DNA of 64,000 bases from NCBI GenBank assembly GCA_020638065.1, contig JACKJG010000014.1:1-64000 (forward strand). Reading direction: 5' to 3'. Origin of the DNA: Hyphomicrobiaceae bacterium (GTDB lineage Bacteria > Pseudomonadota > Alphaproteobacteria > Rhizobiales > Devosiaceae). Positions 33,249-41,977 of the stretch are shown here, in pieces. Below the pieces are notes generated by a model, which made no database searches, was not told the DNA's origin, and saw only the letters and a program-made list of their open reading frames with translations. The translations under genes and the position numbers were made by a program. Position 1 is the stretch's first letter. Each line of letters starts with the position of its first letter.

Positions 33249-33896
33249 ATTGTGCTTTTCGCGGCCCGGAATTTGCGTCTGCAAGGTGCCTTCAAGGCGG
33301 AAAACGGCATCGGCGAGGTTCTGATCGACGATATGCAGATAGCGGGTCCACACGTCGATATGATCGACGTCGTCGCGTCCATCCGAAATGCCGCGCAGCG
33401 CAACGAGCGGAACTTTGAACAGGCTGCAGGCGCGCAGCACGGCATAGGTTTCCATGTCGACCATGTCCTCGGCGATGGCGTCATAGGCCGTTCCCGTAAT
33501 GATATCGGCGCCGGTGGAAAGCGTCGCCGTCTCGAGGCCGGGAACCGGGGTTTTGAGCGGAAAGATCGCGGGCTGGTCGAGAAAGGGGGTCACGCCCTTT
33601 TCGAATCCGAACGGGCTGGCATCCATGTCACGGTAGGCGACGGAACTGGCCTGATAGACCCTGGTCTGTTCGAGACTGCGCGAACCGGCGGAGCCGAGAG
33701 AGATGACCATTGTGGGCAGTGCGCGGCGTTCGGCCAGCCCGGTCAGGGCGCGGGTGGTGGAAATTGCCGCTTCGACGGGACCAACCCCGGTGATCAAAGG
33801 CTCAATGAGCGCCTTGAGGCGCTCACCATATTCCTGGGTGGTGGCCATCACATAAAGAAGGCGATGACGGCCGACGGACTTAAGGTCGATGTGCAT
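33246..33896 (-). CDS. mtnN: 5'-methylthioadenosine/S-adenosylhomocysteine nucleosidase
   Basis: 216-residue enzyme of the PNP/UDP phosphorylase fold that splits adenine from MTA, SAH or 5'-deoxyadenosine, recycling by-products of SAM chemistry. The signature VDMETYAVLRAC contains the ribose-binding Met-Glu pair, and ISDGRDD supplies the catalytic aspartate. LITGVGPVEAAI near residue 34 is the glycine-rich loop. It lies six bases after the upstream secreted-protein gene and is probably in the same transcript. The stop codon is formed by the end of repeat copy A. Confidence 0.9.
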   Translation of the reverse strand: MHIDLKSVGRHRLLYVMATTQEYGERLKALIEPLITGVGPVEAAISTTRALTGLAERRALPTMVISLGSAGSRSLEQTRVYQASSVAYRDMDASPFGFEKGVTPFLDQPAIFPLKTPVPGLETATLSTGADIITGTAYDAIAEDMVDMETYAVLRACSLFKVPLVALRGISDGRDDVDHIDVWTRYLHIVDQNLADAVFRLEGTLQTQIPGREKHN

Positions 33897-33902
33897 GCCC
33901 CA

Positions 33903-34505
33903 TCAGGAGGGCACGTTATGGATTTCGTCAACCGCGCAATTGAAGTCTTCGGCGAACTGGTCGGCGAATTGGCGGGCGATCTCGTTGGCGTTCGGGGTCA
34001 GTTTTGCGTCTATATAGGCCACATGGCAGGTATTGCCCGGTTCCAGCTTTGTAACCACCAGAACCTCGCCCTTGTCGCCGCCGTCACCGGGGTCGGTGAA
34101 GTAGCGAACGATGGTGGCGAAGGGAACCCATTTGCCGTTGACCTGTTTCAGCCGCCATTCCAGCGTGTCGTTGAGATTGTTGAATTGCGGCAGGGTCTGG
34201 TGCCAGGAGTCTTCATTGATCGCATTGTCGCCGTAGGAGACGAACATGCGCAAATCACCCTCGGAAACCAGAACCAGCGAATTGTCGTAGCCAAGGCAGG
34301 CCCAATAGGCGCTGTCGTTGCTGTCATCTCCAAAGGTTGCAGGCGGGACCGACTGGCATTTTTCGAGATCGATCGAGGTATAGGCACTGTCGATGGTCTG
34401 GGCCATCGCGGCGGTGGCGCCGAGCATCAGCACCAGAAGCGCGGTTACGGGCAGGGTGAAACACGACAGGATCGTTTTGAAATTCGACGGGGTGAAATAG
34501 CGCAT
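33903..34505 (-). CDS. Secreted protein of unknown function
   Basis: 200-residue protein with a signal peptide (MRYFTPSNFKTILSCFTLP..., cleaved near the AMAQ at residue 36). I chose the ATG at 34505, which has AAGGACG six bases upstream. The mature part has few recognisable motifs; CQSVPPATFGDDSN and YWACLGYDNSLVLVSEGDLRMFVSYG suggest a small periplasmic beta-rich domain with cysteines at regular places. I do not recognise the family. It is divergent from ppa and is followed by the nucleosidase gene. Confidence 0.75.
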   Translation of the reverse strand: MRYFTPSNFKTILSCFTLPVTALLVLMLGATAAMAQTIDSAYTSIDLEKCQSVPPATFGDDSNDSAYWACLGYDNSLVLVSEGDLRMFVSYGDNAINEDSWHQTLPQFNNLNDTLEWRLKQVNGKWVPFATIVRYFTDPGDGGDKGEVLVVTKLEPGNTCHVAYIDAKLTPNANEIARQFADQFAEDFNCAVDEIHNVPS

Positions 34506-34620
34506 TGCGGGCGTCCTTGTTTCGTCTGCCGGGCGGGGCAATTTGCCCTTGCAATAGGCCCGTTTCCCCGGCATGAGGGCTCAAACCAAGCCAAGCTAGC
34601 ATCCGGAGGCTGAACGCAGA

Positions 34621-35151
34621 ATGAATATCGACGCCATTGCCGTTGGCAAGAATCCGCCCGAAGACGTGAACGTCATCATCGAGGTTCCGATGGGCGGCGA
34701 TCCGATCAAATACGAGATGGATAAGGAGTCCGGGGCGCTGTTCGTCGACCGGTTTTTGTTCACCCCGATGCGCTATCCGGGCAATTACGGGTTTGTCCCG
34801 CACACGCTTTGCGGTGACGGCGACCCGCTCGATGTGGTCGTGGTCAATGCCTACCCGATCATGCCGGGCGGCGTGGTGCGCTGCCGGCCGATCGGCGTTC
34901 TCCTGATGGAGGACGATGGCGGCAAAGACGAGAAACTGATCGCCGTGCCGGTGCCGAAACTGACGGCAGCCTATAACGATATCAATGACATTTCCGATCT
35001 TCCCGAAATCGAACTGAAGAAGATCGAGCACTTCTTCACGCATTACAAGGATCTCGAGCCGGGCAAATGGGCCAAGATCGAGGGTTTCAGGGGTGTTGAG
35101 GATGCCAAGCGCATCATCACCGAATCGATCGCCATGGCCGACAAGGGCTAG
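34621..35151 (+). CDS. ppa: Inorganic pyrophosphatase
   Basis: 176-residue family I soluble pyrophosphatase that hydrolyses PPi to two phosphates, driving biosynthetic reactions. The metal-binding signature DGDPLDVVV is intact, and the N-terminal substrate region PMGGDPIKYEMDKESG and YPGNYGFVP match the family. Length is normal for bacterial hexameric enzymes. It starts MNIDAIAVGKNPPEDVNV, the usual alphaproteobacterial form. Confidence 0.98.
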   Translation: MNIDAIAVGKNPPEDVNVIIEVPMGGDPIKYEMDKESGALFVDRFLFTPMRYPGNYGFVPHTLCGDGDPLDVVVVNAYPIMPGGVVRCRPIGVLLMEDDGGKDEKLIAVPVPKLTAAYNDINDISDLPEIELKKIEHFFTHYKDLEPGKWAKIEGFRGVEDAKRIITESIAMADKG

Positions 35152-35178
35152 GACCCGGACGATAAGCCGGATTTGCTG

Positions 35179-36057
35179 ATGTCTCAGCGGTTCGACGGCT
35201 CACAGCAGCTTTTCCGGATCGGGCTTTTTGTGCTCGATCCGGATGACTGGCTCGAAATCGATAACAGGCTGGACGATTGTCTGTCCGAGAAGCGCCGGCT
35301 GGCGGACGCCCATCCGGACGAGATTTTCATTGCCGAACCTGGCTCGGAAGATGCCCAGCGCGAGACCTGGGAGATGGTTTCCGCATTCGTCACCAGACGA
35401 TTCCCCGAAACCTATGACCGTCAAGGCGATGGCGTCGTTTATCGGCCAAATGGCATCCGCGTGGACCCGGATCCTGCGCAATTCTTGTGGCGGGCGGCAT
35501 TGCTCGTGCCCGATGATCTGTTGCTGCTCAAAAAGGATGAGGCGGGGTGGCGGCTGGTCGCCGGTGCCCTCAGTTTCCCCTCGTCCTGGCGGCTGAAGGA
35601 CAAGATCGGCTTGCCGATTGGTGAAGTGCATGGTCCGGTGCCGGGGTTTGCCAGCAACAGCCGCAATGACGATCTGATCAATCGCATGTTCGACAATATG
35701 CGCGCCGATACGCTGATGGCGCGGTTCAACTGGTCGGTCTATGGCGATGCAGCGTTGTTTCATCCCGATCCGGACGAGACGGGAAGCCTGCGTTTGGGCG
35801 GAAGCGGGGAAGCGGCGTTTCTCAGGGTTGAACGGCAGACATTGCGGCTCTTGCCTCAAAGCGGCGCGGTCCTGTTCACGGTCAAGGTGATTGTCGATCC
35901 CCTGGCCCGGCTGGCGGACATGCCGGACCGGTTCCAGATTTGCGAGCGGCTGGCCGGACAACTGGAAAATCTCGATGCGGCGCAACTCGACTATAAGGGA
36001 TTGAGCGCACATCGCGACGCGCTTGTCGCCCGGCTGCGAGACCTGCAGCGAAGCTAG
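35179..36057 (+). CDS. Heme-dependent oxidative N-demethylase family protein (DUF3445)
   Basis: 292-residue soluble protein matching the DUF3445/HDOD family, whose characterised members bind haem and oxidatively demethylate amines such as dimethylamine. Recognisable stretches are FVLDPDDWLEIDNRL near the N-terminus, WRLVAGALSFPSSWRLKDKIG with IGEVHGPVPGF in the middle, and MARFNWSVYGDAALFHPD around residue 185. The ATG at 35179 is 27 bases after the ppa stop, so co-transcription is likely. Its stop codon shares CTAG with the convergent DUF167 gene. The substrate is not known. Confidence 0.85.
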   Translation: MSQRFDGSQQLFRIGLFVLDPDDWLEIDNRLDDCLSEKRRLADAHPDEIFIAEPGSEDAQRETWEMVSAFVTRRFPETYDRQGDGVVYRPNGIRVDPDPAQFLWRAALLVPDDLLLLKKDEAGWRLVAGALSFPSSWRLKDKIGLPIGEVHGPVPGFASNSRNDDLINRMFDNMRADTLMARFNWSVYGDAALFHPDPDETGSLRLGGSGEAAFLRVERQTLRLLPQSGAVLFTVKVIVDPLARLADMPDRFQICERLAGQLENLDAAQLDYKGLSAHRDALVARLRDLQRS

Positions 36058-36368
36058 GCCGTTTTGAGCTTGTCGATCAGTGCCTGCTGGGTGGAATCGG
36101 TCGCGTCGATGCGCACGGTCTTGAGCCGGTTTGTGGCGCCGCTTTCGATTGTGATTGCTGATTTGGGCAAACCAAGTTGCTTGGCCAGAAGTGCCGCCAC
36201 GGCCTTGTTGGCGGCACCCTTGTCAGGAACGGCACGCACGCGAAGCGGCAAACGCCAGCTTCCGTCATCCCGCGCAATGGGTGGTTCGATCTGATCCCTG
36301 GCGGCATTCGGCGTGACACGCAGAAACAGGAGCAGCGCGTTCTTTTCCTGCCGGAACCAAATCGTCAT
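36054..36368 (-). CDS. DUF167/YggU family protein
   Basis: 104-residue conserved small protein. The family motif is seen in RVRAVPDKGAANKAVAALLAKQLGLPKSAI, with the following ESGATNRLKTVRI. Function is unknown across the family. It is ten bases downstream of the YggT gene, and yggT-yggU pairs are common in proteobacteria. The stop codon overlaps the convergent upstream gene at CTAG. Confidence 0.92.
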   Translation of the reverse strand: MTIWFRQEKNALLLFLRVTPNAARDQIEPPIARDDGSWRLPLRVRAVPDKGAANKAVAALLAKQLGLPKSAITIESGATNRLKTVRIDATDSTQQALIDKLKTA

Positions 36369-36378
36369 CTGGGCGAGA

Positions 36379-36672
36379 TCAAACCGCCATGCGCATGAGC
36401 GGATAAAGGATGACCAGCCGAATGAAATAGATGCCGAGAAACAGGATGATGGGCGAAATATCGAGGCCGCCGAACGAGGGTACGAACCGGCGGATCGGAC
36501 GCAGGACCGGCTCGGTGATCTGATAGAGCGAATTGGCGATCGTCGCCACGAACCGGTTTGACATGTTGAGAATATTGAACGCCAGAAGCCACGACATGAT
36601 CACCTGTGCGATGATGATGTAGATGGCCAGCTGCAGTACCAGGTCGACAAATTGCAAAAGCCCGAACAGCAT
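36379..36672 (-). CDS. YggT family membrane protein
   Basis: 97-residue membrane protein with two hydrophobic regions (residues 5-30 and 66-92) flanking the conserved QITEPVLRPIRRFVPSFGGLDISP, the YggT signature. The ATG at 36672 has GAGGAA upstream and opens with MLFGLLQFVDLVLQLAIYII. In other bacteria YggT homologues are linked to membrane integrity, osmotic stress or cell division. It is paired with DUF167. Confidence 0.93.
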   Translation of the reverse strand: MLFGLLQFVDLVLQLAIYIIIAQVIMSWLLAFNILNMSNRFVATIANSLYQITEPVLRPIRRFVPSFGGLDISPIILFLGIYFIRLVILYPLMRMAV

Positions 36673-36770
36673 GTTGATTCCTCGAAGCGATTTGGCGTCG
36701 CCTCTATCTAGGGGCTCAGTCCGCGAAGAACAAGAGACCAATGCTTTGAGCGCGTCGGAATGGTGAATGG

Positions 36771-37220
36771 TCAGGCGGGGCCGGCTTGTTCCTTGCGGAC
36801 TTCGGCGCGCAGCATGGTGCGCTCGCGGGCCGACACGCCGATCAGTTCGGCGACGCGCCAGACCATATTGTCTTCCATTTCGTTCTGGACATGGTCGGCG
36901 AACACCACATTCCACATCATGCGGATGATCTGGATGCGCTGATCCATGTCGAGGCGGGTCAAAAGCGAGGTGAACTGGTAGAAGTCGACCGCCTCGGCGT
37001 CGCGCTTGCGCGCCCTGGCGATCAGTTCTGCGACCGCGTCCTCGTCGAGGCTGAAATGGTTGCGCAGGACCTGCCGAATACGCGTCATTTCAACATCGGC
37101 GAATTCGCCGTCAATGCCGGCCAGGTGAACCAGCAGCGCGGCGACCGCCAGTTCGGTGGTGATCGGCGCATCGTGGTTGTCTTCAGGTGGCGCGAAGAGC
37201 TCCATCAGGTTCTTGAACAT
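36771..37220 (-). CDS. TerB family protein
   Basis: 149-residue acidic helical protein of the TerB type. It begins MFKNLMELFAPPED and contains AVAALLVHLAGIDGEFADVEMTRI, which has the acidic metal-binding pattern of the family, repeated in MMWNVVFADHVQNEMEDNMVWRVAEL. Despite the tellurite-resistance name, single TerB proteins of this kind are widespread in alphaproteobacteria with no known role. It appears to be monocistronic, 98 bases upstream of the YggT gene on the same strand. Confidence 0.88.
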   Translation of the reverse strand: MFKNLMELFAPPEDNHDAPITTELAVAALLVHLAGIDGEFADVEMTRIRQVLRNHFSLDEDAVAELIARARKRDAEAVDFYQFTSLLTRLDMDQRIQIIRMMWNVVFADHVQNEMEDNMVWRVAELIGVSARERTMLRAEVRKEQAGPA

Positions 37221-37363
37221 GAATTCCGTCTCCTAGAAGGGCAGTTTTGCCGGCGCTTCGGAAAGGCGCCTTCTTGGGTCAACCCGCATGGTCAGACCTG
37301 GTTAACCATAAACGTCTTGTTCACCCTTCATATAAGGGGCTTTAACACAAGCATGGCAGAGTA

Positions 37364-39706
37364 ATGGCAAAACACGGAGCGGAAATGCAACCATCCGCCA
37401 ATTTGCGCATGCCTGCCATCGACTACGTGTCGGTTATCGCCTCGCTTTACAAGGACAAGCGAGCGGTAATTCTTGGCACCCTGGCGTCAGCGATCGGGGC
37501 CTTTGCCGCCGGACATGCCGCGGACGCGCCGATTCTCTACGTGCATGCCGTTCTGTTCGTGATTACTGCTTTCGTGCGCTATTCCGAAGCGGTGCGTTTT
37601 GCCAAGAATCCGCCCAAGGAAACAGAGGTTGCCAAGGCGATGCGCTGGGAGCGGCGTGCCTTCATTGCGGGCACCTTCACCGGCATCAATTATGGCATGT
37701 GGTGCTTCACCTCACTGGTTTTCGTCCATTCTCCCTATGCGGAACTTGTGGCGGTCAGTGTGACGATTGCCGCGATGGTGGGGCTTGTTGCGCGAAATTT
37801 CGGCCTCGACAAACTTCTGGTGACGCAATCCATCCTGATGGGGGGACCGCTTTGTGTTGCGCTGGTGATGACCGGCGATTTCTATCACATTCTGTTAGCA
37901 ACGCTGGTGGCGCCGATGATCCTGAGCTTTCGGGCTGTGGCACGGGACGTGCGCAATGTGCTTCTGGCGGCGGTGCATGACCGGGTGGCCGTCTCCAAAC
38001 TGGCACGCGAGCTCGACACGGCGCTGGCGACGGTTTCGCACGGCATCTGCATGCTGGACCGTGACCTCAGGGTTGCGGTCGCCAACCGGCGATTTGCCGA
38101 TCTGTTGTTCGGCGAGCCGGTCAGTAACGTATTGGGGCTGAACTTCAAGGACGTGCTGGCGCGTGCGGAATCCATGGGAACCATGTCGCGCCTTTCCACC
38201 GAACGATTGATGACGGCGGTGGCGACCGGCACGTCGACCCGGCTTGTCGTGCCGATGGCGCACAGCGCGCAGTGCGAATTGTTTATCACCACGGCCAACG
38301 AGCAGATTGCGCTCGTTGTCGAGGATATCAGCGAACGGCTGGAGAACGAAAACCGCATCCGCTACATGGCGCGCTATGATGCGCTGACCGGATTGCCGAA
38401 CCGGGCCTATTTCACCGAACAGGTCGATCTCAGACTGTCGCGGGCGGCGCTTCTGGCGTCGGCACCGCAAACGATGCTGATGATCGTCGATCTCGATGAT
38501 TTCAAACATGTCAACGACACGCTGGGGCATCCAACCGGTGACAAACTGCTCGAGCACGTGGCGCACCGCATTCGCCAGCAGCTCGATTCGCCCGTCGTTG
38601 TTGGCCGGTTCGGTGGCGATGAATTCACGATCTTCGATGATCGCGATCTGACCTTGAGCGACGCGAACACAGTCGCCGAGCGGCTGATGGCGGTGCTCAA
38701 TGAACCCTATGAACTGGGCAACGAGCAGATCACCGTCCGCTTCTCGATCGGATTCGTTCTGTGCAACCGGCAGGAACGCAAACTCGATGAAATGCTCAAG
38801 CGGGCGGACCTGGCGCTTTATTCCGCCAAGGCCGACGGCAAGGGCCGTGTTTGTGCCTACCATACCGATCTCGACAAATCCTACCAGTACCGGCAAACGC
38901 TCAAGAAGGCGCTTCGGGAATCGATCGACCGGTCCGAACTCAGCCTAATGTTCCAGCCGATTGTCGACGCGCATTCCGGCCGGATCGTGAGTTGCGAGGC
39001 GCTGGCACGCTGGCATCATCCCGAATTCGGGTCCATCCCGCCGTCGGTCTTCATTCCGATCGCCGAGGAGATGGGCGCCATCTCAGACGTGACGGACTGG
39101 GTGATGCGCACTGCGGCGCGTACTTGCGTCAACTGGCCGAAAGACGTGTCGGTCTCGGTCAATACGTCAGCGCACGATTTCAAGGACGCGCGCGTGATCG
39201 AGATGGTTCGCGATGCGCTCGCGGAGTCCGGGCTCGCTCCCGAGCGGCTGGAAATCGAGGTTACCGAATCGGCCCTGCTCGAGGAACGGCAGACCGCTTT
39301 CAACGTTTTGAGCGCATTGTCCGAAATGGGCGCTCGTATTGCCCTCGATGATTTCGGAACAGGTTACAGCTCTTTGTCCTATCTGCACGAATTGCCGTTC
39401 AACAAGCTCAAGATCGATCGTGCATTCACGCAGAACGTGACGGAAGACGAGCGGTCGCTGAAGCTCATGCGGTCGATTGCGCAAATGAGCAAGGACCTTG
39501 ACCTGATCGTGACGGTCGAGGGGGTGGAAACCCATGAACAGCTGGATACGATCACGGCGCTCGGCCTGGTCGATCAAATCCAGGGCTATCTGTTCGGTGC
39601 GCCGGTTCCGGAGCGCGAAATCGTTGAAATGATTGGCCGTTTGCGCGGAGCCCCTTCTGCCGAACCGCGCGCCAGCGAGGCCGCCCCGGTTTCGAACAGG
39701 CGATAA
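37364..39706 (+). CDS. Membrane PAS-GGDEF-EAL cyclic-di-GMP turnover protein
   Basis: 780-residue signalling protein. Hydrophobic segments up to about residue 195 are followed by a PAS-like domain (about 215-320, HGICMLDRDLRVAVANRRFA). A GGDEF domain with GGDEF at 417-421 and an EAL domain with EALARW from Glu545 and DDFGTGYSSLSYL come next. Both catalytic motifs are intact. It is separate from the first GGDEF-EAL protein in the window and has a different membrane part. It is followed 170 bases later, on the same strand, by the FeeM-like acyltransferase. Confidence 0.93.
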   Translation: MAKHGAEMQPSANLRMPAIDYVSVIASLYKDKRAVILGTLASAIGAFAAGHAADAPILYVHAVLFVITAFVRYSEAVRFAKNPPKETEVAKAMRWERRAFIAGTFTGINYGMWCFTSLVFVHSPYAELVAVSVTIAAMVGLVARNFGLDKLLVTQSILMGGPLCVALVMTGDFYHILLATLVAPMILSFRAVARDVRNVLLAAVHDRVAVSKLARELDTALATVSHGICMLDRDLRVAVANRRFADLLFGEPVSNVLGLNFKDVLARAESMGTMSRLSTERLMTAVATGTSTRLVVPMAHSAQCELFITTANEQIALVVEDISERLENENRIRYMARYDALTGLPNRAYFTEQVDLRLSRAALLASAPQTMLMIVDLDDFKHVNDTLGHPTGDKLLEHVAHRIRQQLDSPVVVGRFGGDEFTIFDDRDLTLSDANTVAERLMAVLNEPYELGNEQITVRFSIGFVLCNRQERKLDEMLKRADLALYSAKADGKGRVCAYHTDLDKSYQYRQTLKKALRESIDRSELSLMFQPIVDAHSGRIVSCEALARWHHPEFGSIPPSVFIPIAEEMGAISDVTDWVMRTAARTCVNWPKDVSVSVNTSAHDFKDARVIEMVRDALAESGLAPERLEIEVTESALLEERQTAFNVLSALSEMGARIALDDFGTGYSSLSYLHELPFNKLKIDRAFTQNVTEDERSLKLMRSIAQMSKDLDLIVTVEGVETHEQLDTITALGLVDQIQGYLFGAPVPEREIVEMIGRLRGAPSAEPRASEAAPVSNRR

Positions 39707-39876
39707 GGGTCTTTTCGCGAGACAGTCCCGAATTGACTCGGATTGGCAAAGATATACCATTTCTGTGACTTTTCTGCATCGCAGAAGGTTTTCACGCGGC
39801 GGGATGTGGTTTGAGACGCCAAATCACTTTAGGCTGCAAGTAGGGACGGCGTTGACAAGACTGGGGTAATCATACC

Positions 39877-40650
39877 TTGGCGCGCTCCAAGTTCGCGGCC
39901 ACGTTGCTGGACCTTCTCGACGACGTATCCGTGCGGCGTGTGCCTTTGAACGCGCCCGACGATCCGGTTTACAAACTCCGCTACAAGTCGTACCGGGCCG
40001 AAGATTTCGTGCACGAAAGCCCGGAGGAGCGGCTGTTCGACCAGCACGATCTGGCACCGAACGTTTACTGCTTCGGTGTTTACCTGAAACAGGACCTGGT
40101 CAGCGCGGTCAGGTTTCAGGTGGTGACACCCGATCAGCCGTCGTCGGTCAGCCGCACGATTTTTCCAAGGGAGCTTGGAGAACTTCTGGGCCGGGGCGGG
40201 CGCTATATCGATCCGAGCCGATTCGTGACCGATCCCGATCTCAGACTGAGTCTGCCGGCGCTGCCCTTCATCACGCTCAGGGTCGTTGCCATGGCCTGCG
40301 AGCATTTCGACGTCGATTATTGCGTCTCGTCGGTGCGGCCGGAACATGCAGCCTTTTATCGCCGCGTGTTCGATTCCCACCGGGTCGAGGGTTCGGAGGG
40401 CTATTATCCGGGCATCCAATTCGCCATGCACCTCTATATCGCGCGGGTCGCGCGCATCCGCGACCGGGTGGCGATCCGGTTTCCCTTTTTCATGTCGACG
40501 CATGAAGAACGCGTGCAATTGTTCGACCAGAATGCCGAAATCGGGATCCAGCACCTGGTCAAACCGACGGCGCATGCCGCGCAATATGACGACAACGAGA
40601 AGCCCGCACCGGTCCCGGGTGCGAAGCCGGAAGATTCCGATCCGAGTTAG
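39877..40650 (+). CDS. FeeM-like N-acyl amino acid synthase / autoinducer-synthase-fold protein
   Basis: 257-residue protein of the GNAT-like fold shared by FeeM and LuxI-type synthases, which join an acyl chain from acyl-ACP to an amine. Visible features are YKLRYKSYRAEDFV near residue 30, FGVYLKQDLVSAVRFQVV as the central strands, and RYIDPSRFVTDP followed by VVAMACEHFDVDYCVSSVRPEHAAFYRRVF. It starts with TTG, the only plausible start after an in-frame stop at 39853. A proline- and acid-rich tail ends the protein. The acyl chain and the acceptor amine cannot be predicted. Confidence 0.75.
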   Translation: MARSKFAATLLDLLDDVSVRRVPLNAPDDPVYKLRYKSYRAEDFVHESPEERLFDQHDLAPNVYCFGVYLKQDLVSAVRFQVVTPDQPSSVSRTIFPRELGELLGRGGRYIDPSRFVTDPDLRLSLPALPFITLRVVAMACEHFDVDYCVSSVRPEHAAFYRRVFDSHRVEGSEGYYPGIQFAMHLYIARVARIRDRVAIRFPFFMSTHEERVQLFDQNAEIGIQHLVKPTAHAAQYDDNEKPAPVPGAKPEDSDPS

Positions 40651-40719
40651 GACCCGTTCGGAAGGGCTCAAAGGCCGGCCCGTTGCCGCCTTTGTCAGCG
40701 CCGCCTGAAGAGGCTGATC

Positions 40720-41541
40720 TTAATCGTCCCAGACCGGGCACCAGTCGCCGTTGACCAGACGCATGTGCTTGTCGAGACCGCGGATGCGGGCCACGTCGTC
40801 GTCATTCAATTCGATCTTGCGCGCCTCGAAATTGGCGATGATCCGTTCTTTCTTGCCGGATGAGGGAATGACGATATGCCCCTCATGCATGAGAAAGGCC
40901 AAAGCGATCTGGGCGTCGGTAGCGCCGTACCTGGCACCGATTTCGGTCAGGACCGGGTCGTCCTTGACGGCGCCGCGGGCCAGCGGGGAATAGGCGGTCA
41001 TCGGAATGCCCTTTTCGGCGCAATGGGCGGCAACCTTACGGTTCTGGAAATAGACGTGCATTTCGCACTGATTGGTCGCGATCGGCCGGTCTCCCAGAAC
41101 GGAGATAATTTCGTCGACCAGCGGGATGGTGAAGTTCGAAATACCGATCATGCGGGCCTTGCCGCCGTCGTAAAGTGCCGCCAGTTCGCCGGCATAGGAT
41201 GGCATCGGGTACTGGTTCTTGATGGCCGGCCAGTGCAGCAGCAAGAGATCGACCTGATCGACACCGAGCTTTTCCAGGCTTTCAAGGGCCGTGCGGGTCG
41301 GCTCGCCCGGGGCAAAATTCTCTGGGGCGATCTTGGTGGTGATGTGGATTTCGTCGCGCGGAATGCCGCTATCCTTGATGGCACGGCCTACGGCCTCTTC
41401 GTTCTGATAGCCCTGAGCCGTGTCGATGTGCCGGCAGCCGGCCTCAAGCGCCCAAAGCACACCCTGATAGGCTTCCTCAGGCGAACGGTTCCAGGTTCCG
41501 TAACCCATTTGCGGAATGGTATTGATCAGTTTTTCAGCCAT
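40720..41541 (-). CDS. Aldo/keto reductase
   Basis: 273-residue NADPH-dependent oxidoreductase of the AKR5-like type. The catalytic tetrad is recognisable: Asp and Tyr in HIDTAQGYQNEEAVGRA, Lys in ITTKIAP, and His in LLLLHWPAI. C-terminal IVIPSSGKKERIIANFEA binds the cofactor. The ATG at 41541 has a perfect AGGAGG, and longer starts upstream look unreal. It may reduce aldehydes or 2,5-diketo sugars; the substrate is not clear from context. Confidence 0.93.
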   Translation of the reverse strand: MAEKLINTIPQMGYGTWNRSPEEAYQGVLWALEAGCRHIDTAQGYQNEEAVGRAIKDSGIPRDEIHITTKIAPENFAPGEPTRTALESLEKLGVDQVDLLLLHWPAIKNQYPMPSYAGELAALYDGGKARMIGISNFTIPLVDEIISVLGDRPIATNQCEMHVYFQNRKVAAHCAEKGIPMTAYSPLARGAVKDDPVLTEIGARYGATDAQIALAFLMHEGHIVIPSSGKKERIIANFEARKIELNDDDVARIRGLDKHMRLVNGDWCPVWDD

Positions 41542-41680
41542 ATTCGCCTCCTCCTGCTGGCCCAAAGATGCTGCGCAGCGCTTTCCGGCCGTTTTGTATG
41601 AACGATAATACTGGGTGCCTCCTAACAGGGTGAGGCGGCAGATGCAAACCGTTGCCGCAGGTATCAATGACGGGGCAGTG

Positions 41681-41977
41681 TCAAGCCAGGTGAAAGGAGA
41701 GCGGTTTGGTGGCCAGCCGGATGATGCGGCCCTTGGCTTCAAGATTCAGCTGGGCGGCCTTCAGCCACCAGCCCGCCTTCTCTCCGCCGGGATACAGATC
41801 CTGCGGCAGTAGCGGGAGCAATTGCCGCTTGGCTTCAGCAATCGTTATCCCCGGCGCGCCCGAAGGCAGAACGGAGAGAAGGGCACTTTCCATTGCGAGA
41901 TATTTTGCCTTGTCGACGCGCGTGATGCGGCCCGGTGTCATGACATTTTCGATTTCGATCTTTTTGGGGTCAGACAC
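41681..41977 (-). CDS. Small conserved protein, DUF6958-like
   Basis: 98-residue soluble protein. The pattern IENVMTPGRITRVDKAKYLAM, LPLLPQDLYPGGEKAGWW and LEAKGRIIRLATKPL matches a small widespread family (DUF6958 as I recall it) without known function; it looks like a winged-helix-type fold. Its start overlaps the end of the GFA-like gene by eight bases, so it is second in that two-gene operon, which is controlled by the operator at 42489-42503. Confidence 0.82.
   Translation of the reverse strand: MSDPKKIEIENVMTPGRITRVDKAKYLAMESALLSVLPSGAPGITIAEAKRQLLPLLPQDLYPGGEKAGWWLKAAQLNLEAKGRIIRLATKPLSFHLA

Noticed and set aside
33252..34613. 453-codon plus-strand open frame
   Set aside because: It spans two minus-strand genes with good motifs and signal peptide, so it is a shadow.
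39877..40650. LuxI-type homoserine lactone synthase
   Set aside because: The fold pattern is related, but no LuxR-type regulator is adjacent and the typical LuxI N-terminal residues are not evident.
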